Below are positions 42,301 to 51,392 of a stretch of DNA of 64,000 nt, in pieces. The notes below the pieces were generated by a model. That model ran no database searches and had not been told where the DNA came from. It saw only the letters and a program-made list of their open reading frames with translations. Each line of letters begins with the position of its first letter. The stretch's first letter is position 1. The DNA is taken from assembly GCA_942492905.1 (NCBI GenBank), contig OW818657.1, positions 3,534,001-3,598,000 on the forward strand. Reading direction: 5' to 3'. A program made the position numbers and the translations under genes. The DNA comes from CAIZWU01 sp942492905 (GTDB taxonomy: Bacteria; Verrucomicrobiota; Verrucomicrobiia; Verrucomicrobiales; V1-33).

Positions 42301-43209
42301 ATGCCTGCCTCCAATCCGTTTTCCCCCAGCCCCTACGAGCTGAACAAGGAGTCCCGCGCCACCTGGGCCCGCTGGACCACGTTCGGCATCTCCGTCGTTC
42401 TGCTGATTCCCGTGGCGCTGATTCTGAGCATGATTGCGGTCAAGGCCGCGCCCGCCATTTCCTGGACCTACCTGGCCGGGGACGTCTCCCGCTCCGGCGC
42501 CGCCGGAGGCATCTGGGGCCCCCTGATGGGAACTTTCTACCTGACGCTGCTCTGTCTCGTCATCGTGGCTCCCATTGGCATCCTCGCCGGCATCTACATC
42601 AACGAATACGCCCCTGATAACAAATTCACCCGCTCCATCATGGTGGCCGTGACCAGCCTGGCCGGGGTGCCCAGCATCGTGCATGCCCTTTTTGGGCTGG
42701 GGGCCTTTGTGGCCACCATGGGGATGCACAAAGGACTGCTCACGGCGGCCATGACCTTGTCCGTGATGACCCTGCCGGTGATCATCACCAGCACCCGGGA
42801 AGCGCTTTCGGGAGTGCCTAAAAACTTCCGTGAGGCTTGCTGGAATCTGGGGGCCTCCCGCTGGCAGACCATCCGCACCATCGTGCTGCCCAACTCTTTC
42901 GGCGGCATCCTCACCGGCGTCATCCTGGTGATTGCCCGCGCCGCCGGGGAAACCGCCCCCATCATGTTCATGGGAGCGGTCATGTGGCTGCGGATCGCCC
43001 CATCCGGTCCGGAACGCCTCATGCCTTATGGATTGAACGATGAATTCATGGCCCTCTCCAACCACTTGAACCTCATCTCCAAGGACATCCCCGGCATGCC
43101 CGAGGAAATGAAATTCGGCAGCGCCCTCGTGCTGCTCGCCCTGATCCTTTTCATCAATGGCATCGCCTCCCTCGTCCGGCTGCACCTGCGCCGCCGGAAG
43201 CGCTGGTAG
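42301..43209 (+). CDS. pstA: Phosphate permease PstA (system 2)
   Basis: 302 residues, typical PstA length. Membrane helices include FGISVVLLIPVALILSMIAV and FYLTLLCLVIVAPIGILAGI. The conserved VTSLAGVPSIVHALFGLGAF and the ATPase-coupling EACWNLGASRWQTIRTIVLP are present, followed by ARAAGETAPIMFMGAV. It partners PstC and receives energy from the NBD pair encoded next. It is translationally coupled to pstC2 (stop-start TGA-C-ATG). Confidence 0.92.
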   Translation: MPASNPFSPSPYELNKESRATWARWTTFGISVVLLIPVALILSMIAVKAAPAISWTYLAGDVSRSGAAGGIWGPLMGTFYLTLLCLVIVAPIGILAGIYINEYAPDNKFTRSIMVAVTSLAGVPSIVHALFGLGAFVATMGMHKGLLTAAMTLSVMTLPVIITSTREALSGVPKNFREACWNLGASRWQTIRTIVLPNSFGGILTGVILVIARAAGETAPIMFMGAVMWLRIAPSGPERLMPYGLNDEFMALSNHLNLISKDIPGMPEEMKFGSALVLLALILFINGIASLVRLHLRRRKRW

Positions 43210-43232
43210 CCCCCTTCTCCCCCGTTAGATCC

Positions 43233-43988
43233 ATGCAACCAACTCACCTCGAGTTCCGCGACCTCTCTGTCTGGTATGGTCAGAGCAAGGCGCTCGACGA
43301 AATCACTTTTTCCGTACCGCGGCACAGCGTGATCGGCATCGTCGGTCCTGCCAACAGCGGCAAATCCACCTTGTTGAAGACCATCAACCGGACGCTCGAA
43401 TTCATCGATAGCGCCCGGACCACGGGCGAGGTCCTCGTGGAGAGCCAGAACGTCAAATCCATCAAAAACGTCTATTCCCTGCGCCGCCGCATCGGCATGG
43501 TTTTTCCGCTTCCGGTGGGCTTGCCGATGAGTGTTTACGACAATGTGGCCTATGCTCCACGCCGCATGGGGATCCATGACAAAGCACAACTGGACGAACT
43601 GGTGGAAAACTGTCTCCGGGACTCCGTGCTCTGGGATGAAGTCAAGGACCGCCTCGATCTGCTGGGCACCAAGCTTTCAGGCGGGCAGCAGCAGCGCCTG
43701 ACCTTGGCCCGGGCCCTTTCCCTCGAACCCGAAATCCTCTGCCTCGACGAATTTTCCATCGCCATCGATCCGGTCACGACCATGAAGATCGAAGAAGTCC
43801 TGATGCGGCTGAAGGAACGGATGACCATCGTGCTGGTCACCAACCTCACCCAGCAGGCCCGCCGCATGGCCGATGCGGTGGCCTTCATCAATGCCTCCCA
43901 ATTGATCGAGTGGGGTCCCACGGAGCAACTCTTCAATAATCCTGAAAAAGAGCTGACCGGCCGCTATCTGAATGGCGAATTCGGCTGA
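43233..43988 (+). CDS. Degenerate PstB-type ATPase, NBD-A (system 2)
   Basis: 251-residue PstB homologue. Walker A (GPANSGKST, 38-46), signature LSGGQ (148-152) and Walker B Asp172-Glu173 (ILCLDEF) are present. The Q-loop Gln is replaced by Pro92 (MVFPLPVGLP instead of MVFQxPNPxP) and the switch His by Asn204 (VTNLTQQ instead of VTHNMQQ); the D-loop SALDP is SIAIDP. Loss of both residues predicts poor hydrolysis at its own Walker site, while its LSGGQ can still complete the partner's site. The next gene has the reciprocal defect. It lies 23 bp after pstA2. Confidence 0.9.
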   Translation: MQPTHLEFRDLSVWYGQSKALDEITFSVPRHSVIGIVGPANSGKSTLLKTINRTLEFIDSARTTGEVLVESQNVKSIKNVYSLRRRIGMVFPLPVGLPMSVYDNVAYAPRRMGIHDKAQLDELVENCLRDSVLWDEVKDRLDLLGTKLSGGQQQRLTLARALSLEPEILCLDEFSIAIDPVTTMKIEEVLMRLKERMTIVLVTNLTQQARRMADAVAFINASQLIEWGPTEQLFNNPEKELTGRYLNGEFG

Positions 43989-44035
43989 TCCCCTGCCCTG
44001 AAGTTTCCTCCTCCCATCCCTTTCCATCATTTTAC

Positions 44036-44806
<771 letters not shown>

Positions 44807-44872
44807 GGCCGCCTACGGATCCTCCTACGGCCCTTTCCCTTTATCTGTTTTCCACCCCCCTGTCCCGACTTC

Positions 44873-45586
44873 ATGAATCAGAAAAACCTCATCATCCAAG
44901 CGAGCGAAGACGCCATGGCGGCCTTCGACGATGACATCCGCCGCATGGGGACGCTGGTCCTGGAGAACCTGCGGCTCGCCTCGGAAGGGCTGCTCCAGCG
45001 GAACACCGATCTCTGCAACCGCGCCATTGCGGATGACGATGAGGTCAACCGGCTGGAGATCAAAATTGACCGCACCGGGGTGGAACTGATTACCCGGTTC
45101 GGGCCGGTCACCTCTAACTTCCGGCGCATCATCGCCAGCATGAAGGTGTCCACCGCCCTCGAACGTGCCTCCGACCACGCCGTCAATCTCGCCCGCCGTG
45201 GACGCAAGCTCAACCTGCGCCCTCCGATCCCAGAGACGGTCCAGATCAAGGAATTGGCCGATCTCGCTTCGGCTCAGCTGCGGGACAGCATTGAGGCTTA
45301 TTGTGAGGGCCAACTGCAGAATGCACTGCGGATGCTGTCCCGGGATACGGCGCTTGACCAGGCGTATGAAGCCTTCACCCAGCGCATCGTCACCCGCATG
45401 GAGTCGGACAGTGCCCATGTGAGGGACTACGTGGACCTGCTCTTCGCCACCCGCTTCATCGAGCGGATCGGAGACCAGTCCGTGAACATTGCCGAGGACA
45501 CCGTCTACTATCTTACCGCCATGGACATCCGTCATGGGGGAGATCTCCCGGCAACCCTGGACGCGGCCACCGGTAACGCCCCGTAA
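44873..45586 (+). CDS. phoU: Phosphate regulator PhoU (second copy)
   Basis: 237 residues, two PhoU repeats. Metal-site motifs are ALERASDHAVNLARRG (first repeat) and ERIGDQSVNIAEDTVYYL (second repeat). It is closest in sequence to the copy at 39338 (shared DLCNRAIADD, RIIASMKVSTALER, YVDLLFATR, MDIRHGG-type end), suggesting duplication within this island. It probably interacts with the NBD pair encoded just upstream. Confidence 0.9.
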   Translation: MNQKNLIIQASEDAMAAFDDDIRRMGTLVLENLRLASEGLLQRNTDLCNRAIADDDEVNRLEIKIDRTGVELITRFGPVTSNFRRIIASMKVSTALERASDHAVNLARRGRKLNLRPPIPETVQIKELADLASAQLRDSIEAYCEGQLQNALRMLSRDTALDQAYEAFTQRIVTRMESDSAHVRDYVDLLFATRFIERIGDQSVNIAEDTVYYLTAMDIRHGGDLPATLDAATGNAP

Positions 45587-45592
45587 ATTCCA

Positions 45593-45612
45593 TGTGCCGG
45601 TTTTGTCACATT
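45593..45612 (+). promoter_or_regulatory. Conserved 20-bp dyad site upstream of phoU3
   Basis: TGTGCCGGTTTTGTCACATT, 18/20 identical to the site before pstS2 (40310-40329, opposite orientation). Its core GTGCC-N6-GTCAC ends 98 bp before phoU3. It starts 7 bp after the phoU2 stop codon, so phoU3 probably has its own promoter under the same regulator as pstS2. Confidence 0.5.
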
Positions 45613-45706
45613 TCCATTACTGCCGCCCGCCCGCAAATCATCCCTTGTACCCGCAGATGCGGAACCGCATTCCGGTCGTATCTTGTTTTCAACCCTGCCC
45701 ATCCCC

Positions 45707-46411
45707 ATGCCTGAGCAACGCCACATCCTTTCCGCCGTGGAAGACTCTCTCGGCCGGCTCAATGCCCTCGTCTTTGAAATGGCTTCCTTGGCCGAGCAGA
45801 ATCTCGCCCACGCCATCCGCGGCCTGCTGGAGCGCAATGATGATTTCTGCAATCAAGCCATCGCCGACGATGACGAAGTCGATGCCCTTGAAAAGAAAAT
45901 CGACCAGGCCGGTCATGCCCTCATCCTGCGCTACTCTCCCATGGCGCGGGACCTCCGGCGCGTCATCACCTCCATGAAAGCCTCCACTGCCCTGGAGCGC
46001 ATTTCCGACCACGCCGTCAGCATCGCCCGCCGCGCCCGCATCCTGAACACCCATCCACCCGTCGGGGAGACTGCCCTCGTACAGCCGATCTACGACCTCG
46101 CCGCCTCCCAGCTGAAATTGGCGGTGGATGCCTTCCATTTTGGCGACCTCGCTCTCGGTCTGCGTATCGTGCAAAATGACGACCCCCTCGACATCGCCCA
46201 CTACGAATTCATTGACCATTTGACAGAAGCCATCGTCAAAAACGGCGCCCAAGCCGCCGACTACGTGGCATTGATTTTCATCACCCGTCTCCTTGAGCGG
46301 ATCGGAGACCAGGCGGTCAACATCGCCGAAGACGCCATTTACCTGCTCACCGCCCAGGATATCCGCCACGGCGGCGAACTGCCGGAGGCAAGCGGTTTGA
46401 AAATTGGGTAA
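45707..46411 (+). CDS. phoU: Phosphate regulator PhoU (third copy)
   Basis: 234 residues from ATG 45707 (MPEQRHILSAVEDSL). The PhoU motifs are TALERISDHAVSIARRA and ERIGDQAVNIAEDAIYLL. It is more divergent than the other two copies, especially in residues 100-170 (VQPIYDLAASQLKLAVDAFH). With 120 bp before it, including a conserved dyad, it may be transcribed separately from phoU2. It may regulate a different partner from the other PhoU copies. Confidence 0.9.
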   Translation: MPEQRHILSAVEDSLGRLNALVFEMASLAEQNLAHAIRGLLERNDDFCNQAIADDDEVDALEKKIDQAGHALILRYSPMARDLRRVITSMKASTALERISDHAVSIARRARILNTHPPVGETALVQPIYDLAASQLKLAVDAFHFGDLALGLRIVQNDDPLDIAHYEFIDHLTEAIVKNGAQAADYVALIFITRLLERIGDQAVNIAEDAIYLLTAQDIRHGGELPEASGLKIG

Positions 46412-46509
46412 GGGCTTAATTACCGATACCCCCCGAAGAGAAACCATCAGGCGGCGAAATATGGGATTCCCCAAGGGCGTATGAGAGGGAACTTCTTCCC
46501 TCTGTCTAA

Positions 46510-47886
46510 ATGTCCAATCTTATCGTTCCTTCCTCCCGCCGTCAGTTTCTCAAACAATCCTCAGGCCTTGCCGCCGCCTCTGCCTTCGCTGGGTTGACCG
46601 TGCCTTTTGTCCATGCGGCCGAGAACAATACGGTGGATGTGGCGCTGATCGGATGTGGCGGACGGGGCTCAGGAGCGGCCGCGCAGGCCTTGAGCGTGGT
46701 CAGCCTGCCGACCCGTCTCACCGCCATGGCCGATGTCTTCGGCAACAAGCTCAACAGCAGCCACAGCGCCTTGGAAAAGGAGTTCGAAAGCAAACCCGGA
46801 CGCGTGAATGTGCCCGAGGAGAGGCGCTTTCTCGGTTTTGACGCCTACAAACAGGCCATGGATGCGCTGAAACCAGGCAGCATCGCCATCCTGACAACGC
46901 CTCTGGCCTTCCGCGCGCTTCACTTCAAGTATGCCATCGACCGCGGTCTCCATGTCTTCATGGAAAAGCCGGTTACGGCGGACGGTCCGACCTCCCGCCG
47001 CATGCTGGAGCTCGGTGAGGAAGCCTCGAAGAAAAACCTCAAAGTCGGGGTCGGCCTGATGGTCCGCCATTGCCGCGCCCGCCAAGAGCTCTGGAAGCGC
47101 ATTCAGGATGGCGAAATCGGTGACATCACCCACATGCGCAGCTACCGCATGCACGGACCAGTGGCCTCTGCCTTTTCCCTGAAAAAACCGGAAGGCCAGT
47201 CCGAAGTCATGTATCAGATCGAACGCTTCCACAGCTTCCTCTGGGCCAGTGGCGGTCTTTTCAGCGATTTCTATATCCATTTCATTGACGAGACCTGCTG
47301 GATGAAAAATGCCTGGCCCGTCAAAGCCCACGCTCTCGGCGGACGCCATTACCGCGGGGATTACATCGATCAGAATCTCGACACCTACTCCGTCGAATAT
47401 ACTTTTGAAGATGGCACCCAGCTCTTCTTCGACGGCCGCACCATCACGGGCTGCAAGCAGCAGCAATCCAGCTACGCCCACGGCACCAAAGGTTCCGCCA
47501 TTATCTCCTTCTCCGGTCATACCCCCGGAAAATGCCGTATCTTCCCCGACCAGCGCATGAAACGCGGCACTGAACTCTGGGCCTTCCCGGAGGGCGAACC
47601 GAACCCCTATCAAACCGAATGGGACGACCTCACCGCCGCCATCATCAATGATACTCCCTACTCCGAGGTGAAGCGTGGGGTGGAGGCCAGCATCGTCACC
47701 AGCATGGGCCGCATGGCTGCCCACACCGGCCGCGATGTCACCTTCGACCAGATGCTGAATTGCCCGCACGAATTTGCTCCCGGAGTCGCCACGCTCACGC
47801 CCGATGGTCCTGCCCCCGTCATGCCTGACGCCACCGGCCACTACCCCGTGCCGGAACCCGGCATCAAGCTTGACCGGGAGTACTGA
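46510..47886 (+). CDS. Tat-exported Gfo/Idh/MocA oxidoreductase
   Basis: 458 residues. The N-terminal SSRRQFLKQSSGLAAASAFAG is split as a twin-arginine signal: SRRQFLK followed by a hydrophobic stretch to HAAE. The NAD(P)-binding Rossmann domain has VALIGCGGRGSGAAAQAL; the catalytic-region EKPVTADGPTSRRMLELG is typical of the family (EKP Lys). The C-terminal half forms the substrate-binding sheet (DFYIHFIDETCW). Such exported dehydrogenases, presumably with tightly bound cofactor, are numerous in Verrucomicrobia and Planctomycetes and act on sugars or inositols. The substrate is unknown. Confidence 0.85.
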   Translation: MSNLIVPSSRRQFLKQSSGLAAASAFAGLTVPFVHAAENNTVDVALIGCGGRGSGAAAQALSVVSLPTRLTAMADVFGNKLNSSHSALEKEFESKPGRVNVPEERRFLGFDAYKQAMDALKPGSIAILTTPLAFRALHFKYAIDRGLHVFMEKPVTADGPTSRRMLELGEEASKKNLKVGVGLMVRHCRARQELWKRIQDGEIGDITHMRSYRMHGPVASAFSLKKPEGQSEVMYQIERFHSFLWASGGLFSDFYIHFIDETCWMKNAWPVKAHALGGRHYRGDYIDQNLDTYSVEYTFEDGTQLFFDGRTITGCKQQQSSYAHGTKGSAIISFSGHTPGKCRIFPDQRMKRGTELWAFPEGEPNPYQTEWDDLTAAIINDTPYSEVKRGVEASIVTSMGRMAAHTGRDVTFDQMLNCPHEFAPGVATLTPDGPAPVMPDATGHYPVPEPGIKLDREY

Positions 47887-47998
47887 GCGTTCTTCGTATC
47901 CTCCCGATCTGCCGGGCGCTGATTTGGGCCGATTCATCGGAGCCCTGTCCCGGTTCCGTTGACACGCGCCCGGTGACAGCCTACCACAGCGGCGAGTC

Positions 47999-48847
47999 AT
48001 GTTGAAAATCATCGTCCTTGGCAGCGGCAGTGCGGGCAATTGCGCCCTCGTCTGCACAGGGAAATCGCGGATTCTGATCGACGCCGGACTGAGTGCCTCG
48101 AGGCTGCTGGAACGTCTCGCCGCATGTGGCGTGGAACCGGATTCCCTTTCCGGGATCTTCATCACCCATGAGCACGGGGACCACTGCAAGGGGTTGGAAA
48201 TCCTCACCAAAAAGTATCCACTGCCGATTCTCTGCAATGCCCGGACGCGCGAAATGCTGCGGCCGACGCTGAAAACGGAAAAAAAATGGCACCTCATCCC
48301 CGGCAATGGCTGTTTTGAGTTTGCCGGGCTGGAAATCGAGACCTTCTCCGTGCCCCATGATGCCGCAGATCCGGTCGGCCTTGTGCTGCGCCATAACGAA
48401 TCCTCCCTGGGAATCCTCAGTGACGTCGGCCACGCCACCGCGGTGATCCGCCAGAAGCTCCGCGATCTCGACACCCTCTTCATCGAAGCCAACTACGACT
48501 CCGGCCTGCTGGGTCTGGATACGAAGCGTCCGTGGTCCACCAAACAGCGCATTCAGGGCCGGCATGGTCACCTTTCCAATGATCAGACCGCCAGCCTGAT
48601 CGCCGAAATCCTGACTCCCCGGCTGGAGCGGGTGGTGCTGGGCCACCTCAGCCAGGACTGCAATTCGCCCGACCTCGCCACCGCCGCCGTCCGCACCGTC
48701 CTCGCCACGCAGCAGCGGGAGGATGTCGTAGTCAGCTGCGCCAACGCCCACGAGCCCACCCCTTGGTTTCCCGTCCGGCTGCGCCGCCCGGTTCCCGCAG
48801 CCCCGGCCGCCATGAGTGCGGCCTGGCAGCAATTGGATCTGTTTTAG
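47999..48847 (+). CDS. YycJ/WalJ-type metallo-beta-lactamase-fold protein
   Basis: 282 residues. KIIVLGSGSAGNCALV and ILIDAGLS start the fold. The metal-binding motif THEHGDH (about 57-63), PHDAADPVGL, the SDVGH Asp and RVVLGHLSQDCN supply the remaining ligands. The YycJ family has 5'-exonuclease activity and roles in DNA repair or cell-wall coordination. The last five residues are QLDLF, matching the sliding-clamp-binding pentapeptide QL(S/D)LF, preceded by an Ala/Pro-rich linker. This suggests recruitment to the replication clamp (inference). Confidence 0.85.
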   Translation: MLKIIVLGSGSAGNCALVCTGKSRILIDAGLSASRLLERLAACGVEPDSLSGIFITHEHGDHCKGLEILTKKYPLPILCNARTREMLRPTLKTEKKWHLIPGNGCFEFAGLEIETFSVPHDAADPVGLVLRHNESSLGILSDVGHATAVIRQKLRDLDTLFIEANYDSGLLGLDTKRPWSTKQRIQGRHGHLSNDQTASLIAEILTPRLERVVLGHLSQDCNSPDLATAAVRTVLATQQREDVVVSCANAHEPTPWFPVRLRRPVPAAPAAMSAAWQQLDLF

Positions 48848-48916
48848 GGCATTCCCATGCCGCCCGTCCCAGGAGGTTGGGAGGATTGGCATGACATGTC
48901 TCCTCCAGGTTTCAGC

Positions 48917-48945
48917 TTGTCAGGAAAGCGGATATATCATATGTA
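48917..48945 (+). promoter_or_regulatory. Sigma-70-like promoter before primase-like gene
   Basis: TTGTCA (48917-48922) and TATGTA (48940-48945) are separated by 17 bp in an AT-rich stretch that contrasts with its GC-rich surroundings. It lies about 75 bp before the ATG at 49019. Overlapping AT-rich hexamers (TATAGC, TATACT) make the exact -10 uncertain. Confidence 0.45.
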
Positions 48946-49018
48946 TAGCTTATACTTTCCCGGATCCGCCCGCTGACCGCGGGTGGACCCTGAGCCCTCC
49001 CTTCACCCGGCGTTGCCC

Positions 49019-50419
49019 ATGAAAACGTTCTATGCCGACCCCGCCGTCCGGCAGCGGTTGATCGAATTCATGGGAGGAGATACCCTGGAGCACGCCACTG
49101 CGGTTTATCTGACCCATTCGGATGGCTGTCAATTCCAACGGTCCGGTCTGCATCCGCCAGGAGATCTGCCTGGTTTTTTGGATGAGGAATTGGATATCGC
49201 ACGGTCCCTTGCCGATTACAGCTCCCTCCTGCTCCATCTCGATGTGGAGTATGTGAATTTTGACGCTCCGGGCGAGGCATTTGTAGACCCGTGGCGCACC
49301 TTTGACCTTCAGGAACCCGTGGTCCGCGCGGTGGAGGCCCTCCTGCTCGGATGGGGGATTGCCCCGCTGCATCTGATCACCGGCCAAGGACATCATTTTG
49401 TCTGGCGCATCCGGCTGGACTCGGAGATCGCCAACCGTCTCGTGGCCCTGAGTCCGGACCCGGATTTGATCGAAGCCTGCCTGGCCCGGCGCGGTTCCGG
49501 GATCGGGGCCGCCATCACCCACCGGCAGCAGAGTGCCTTTGCGGGGATTTCACTTTTGATGGAGTTCCTTGCCCAGCGCATCAAATGGGAAGCGGCTCCC
49601 CTGTGCGCGCTGCCTGTCGAAATTACGGCAGTGCATGTGGGCCCCTGTGTCACCCGGCAACGGGAGATGATCTCCATCGATATCTCCGAGTATGGCGATC
49701 CGCTGGTCACGAGGATGATCCGGATGCCCTTCACCCACTATCTGAAACCATGGATTGCGGGATGGGCCCGGAATCTTGGAATTGAAGATGAGATACCCCG
49801 GTTCCGGGCGATTCCACTTTTCGAAATGGATGTCCGTCAGGCCATCAAATTCCGGCAGGATGAAGAGGACGTCAAAGAACTGGCGCGTCGTGCCGGAGTG
49901 AAGATTCCGCTGCAGGAGGAGGGTACCACCAATCTGCTGGAGGCCTACCTCGCGTCCACGCTGCGCCGCTTCCATACCAGTTATTACGCCGTGGCGCCCG
50001 ATCCCGAGGAAATCTGGGCGGCCACTTATGGCTGCACTCCGCTGGAACCGCTGCCGCCTTGTGTGCAGGACCTCCTGGTGTGGCCCAATGACCGTTTATT
50101 GAAGCCGGCCGGCATGCAATTGGTGTCCCGGACCCTGCTGGCAGAGGGCTGGCATCCGCGTCATATCGCCGGCCTGATCCGCTCGAAGTTTTCCAATCCG
50201 GTCCACGGCTGGGGAATTGACTGGCAGGATTACGAACCGGGGACCCGGGCTGACTTTTATACCCGCCTTTTTGTCGGACAATTGGCCACCGGGGTGGACC
50301 AGCTGGTGGACTTCAATTGCCGCTCCATGCAGGAAAAGGGCTTCTGCCCGGGGTATCCTGCCATGAGCTGTCCTCTCGACCGCTACCGCCTCTTTCTCAC
50401 TACCTCCCGATTCCTATGA
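49019..50419 (+). CDS. Possible archaeo-eukaryotic-primase-like protein, unknown function
   Basis: 466 residues from ATG 49019. I do not recognise a named family. Motifs suggest an archaeo-eukaryotic primase (AEP) core: hydrophobic-DxE at Asp75/Glu77 (LLLHLDVEYVNFD), a His motif at 125-126 (TGQGHHFVWRI) and a later hydrophobic Asp221 (MISIDISEYGDP), followed by RMIRMPFTHYLKP, like the RxPxSxH region of PrimPol enzymes. The C-terminus has clustered Cys (CRSMQEKGFC, CPGYPAMSC) that may bind zinc or Fe-S. The stop overlaps the next start (ATGA), so it is translationally coupled to a TIM-barrel gene. Confidence refers to a real gene; the AEP assignment is tentative. Confidence 0.75.
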   Translation: MKTFYADPAVRQRLIEFMGGDTLEHATAVYLTHSDGCQFQRSGLHPPGDLPGFLDEELDIARSLADYSSLLLHLDVEYVNFDAPGEAFVDPWRTFDLQEPVVRAVEALLLGWGIAPLHLITGQGHHFVWRIRLDSEIANRLVALSPDPDLIEACLARRGSGIGAAITHRQQSAFAGISLLMEFLAQRIKWEAAPLCALPVEITAVHVGPCVTRQREMISIDISEYGDPLVTRMIRMPFTHYLKPWIAGWARNLGIEDEIPRFRAIPLFEMDVRQAIKFRQDEEDVKELARRAGVKIPLQEEGTTNLLEAYLASTLRRFHTSYYAVAPDPEEIWAATYGCTPLEPLPPCVQDLLVWPNDRLLKPAGMQLVSRTLLAEGWHPRHIAGLIRSKFSNPVHGWGIDWQDYEPGTRADFYTRLFVGQLATGVDQLVDFNCRSMQEKGFCPGYPAMSCPLDRYRLFLTTSRFL

Positions 50420-51255
50420 AACCCTGGACCATTGGCTTATCCACCGGCTGCTTCTATCACCACCGCATCACCGGTGTTATCGACGAAATCCGCCAGAGCG
50501 GATTTGAAGCGGTCGAAGTCTGCTCGTTCCCCAAGCACCTTGACTATCACAATCAGGATGACGTGCGCACGGCGGGCCGGCAGCTCCGGCAACTCGGGCT
50601 CCGGCCGGTCTCATTCCACGCCCCCTTTGCCGACCGCATCGATATCACTTCATTGAATGCCAGCGACCGGGCCGCCGCAGTGCGGGAACTGGTGACGGCC
50701 TGCGAGGCCGCCGCCTCCATGGAAGTGGAGAATGTGGTGCTCCACCCCGGCCCGGAACGCGCCGGCAGGCCACCGGAAGCGGAGTTTCAGTTAAGGATGC
50801 TGAACGCCGCGGAATCGCTCAATATTGTGGCCGACCGGTGCTGTGGACTGGGAGTCCGTCTGGTCTTGGAGAATATGCTGCCCCACCTGCTCTTCGGCCA
50901 CGTCAATGACATGATGTATCTGTTGGGCAGCATCCGCAGTTGTGAAGTCTCCACCTGTCTGGACACCGGCCACGCCTTCCTCGGACGGGAACTTGGTCTG
51001 ATCATCCATAAACTGTCAGGTCACCTCCATCTCGTTCATGTCAATGACAACCGGGGGGACCGGGACGATCACCTTGCCCCCGGTGAGGGCCACATCGACT
51101 GGCCGTGGGTCCTGCGGGAACTGCAACGATACCAATTCTCCGGCACCCTGATTCTGGAACTCTCCCTCCGGGAACATGAAACGGTGGCCAGCATGCTGGA
51201 GCGGGCACGCCGGGCTCATGATTTTCTAATCGATCTGATGCATCGCATGGATTGA
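50416..51255 (+). CDS. Xylose-isomerase-like TIM-barrel protein
   Basis: 279 residues. The start ATG overlaps the preceding stop codon by 4 nt. The sugar phosphate isomerase/endonuclease IV-like barrel is indicated by IGLSTGCFYHHRI, SGFEAVEVCSFP, LRPVSFHAPF, VENVVLHPGP, VRLVLENMLP, CLDTGHAFLG, HLHLVHVNDNRGDRDDHLAPGEG (His and Asp metal ligands; split at DNR) and GTLILELS. It could be a sugar epimerase/isomerase or, given endonuclease IV homology and a coupled primase-like neighbour, a DNA repair enzyme. Confidence 0.78.
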   Translation: MKPWTIGLSTGCFYHHRITGVIDEIRQSGFEAVEVCSFPKHLDYHNQDDVRTAGRQLRQLGLRPVSFHAPFADRIDITSLNASDRAAAVRELVTACEAAASMEVENVVLHPGPERAGRPPEAEFQLRMLNAAESLNIVADRCCGLGVRLVLENMLPHLLFGHVNDMMYLLGSIRSCEVSTCLDTGHAFLGRELGLIIHKLSGHLHLVHVNDNRGDRDDHLAPGEGHIDWPWVLRELQRYQFSGTLILELSLREHETVASMLERARRAHDFLIDLMHRMD

Positions 51256-51392
51256 CCCCCTGGAAGCAACAACCCGGCTTGGTCCTGGTTGAAATTCCGC
51301 CCCGTCGGACTGCGTTGAAGGGCTTGCACGACCAGCCACTTCCGCCGGCCCTGAGGCTTGCCACAGCCGTAAATCCATCGATTCTACACTCC

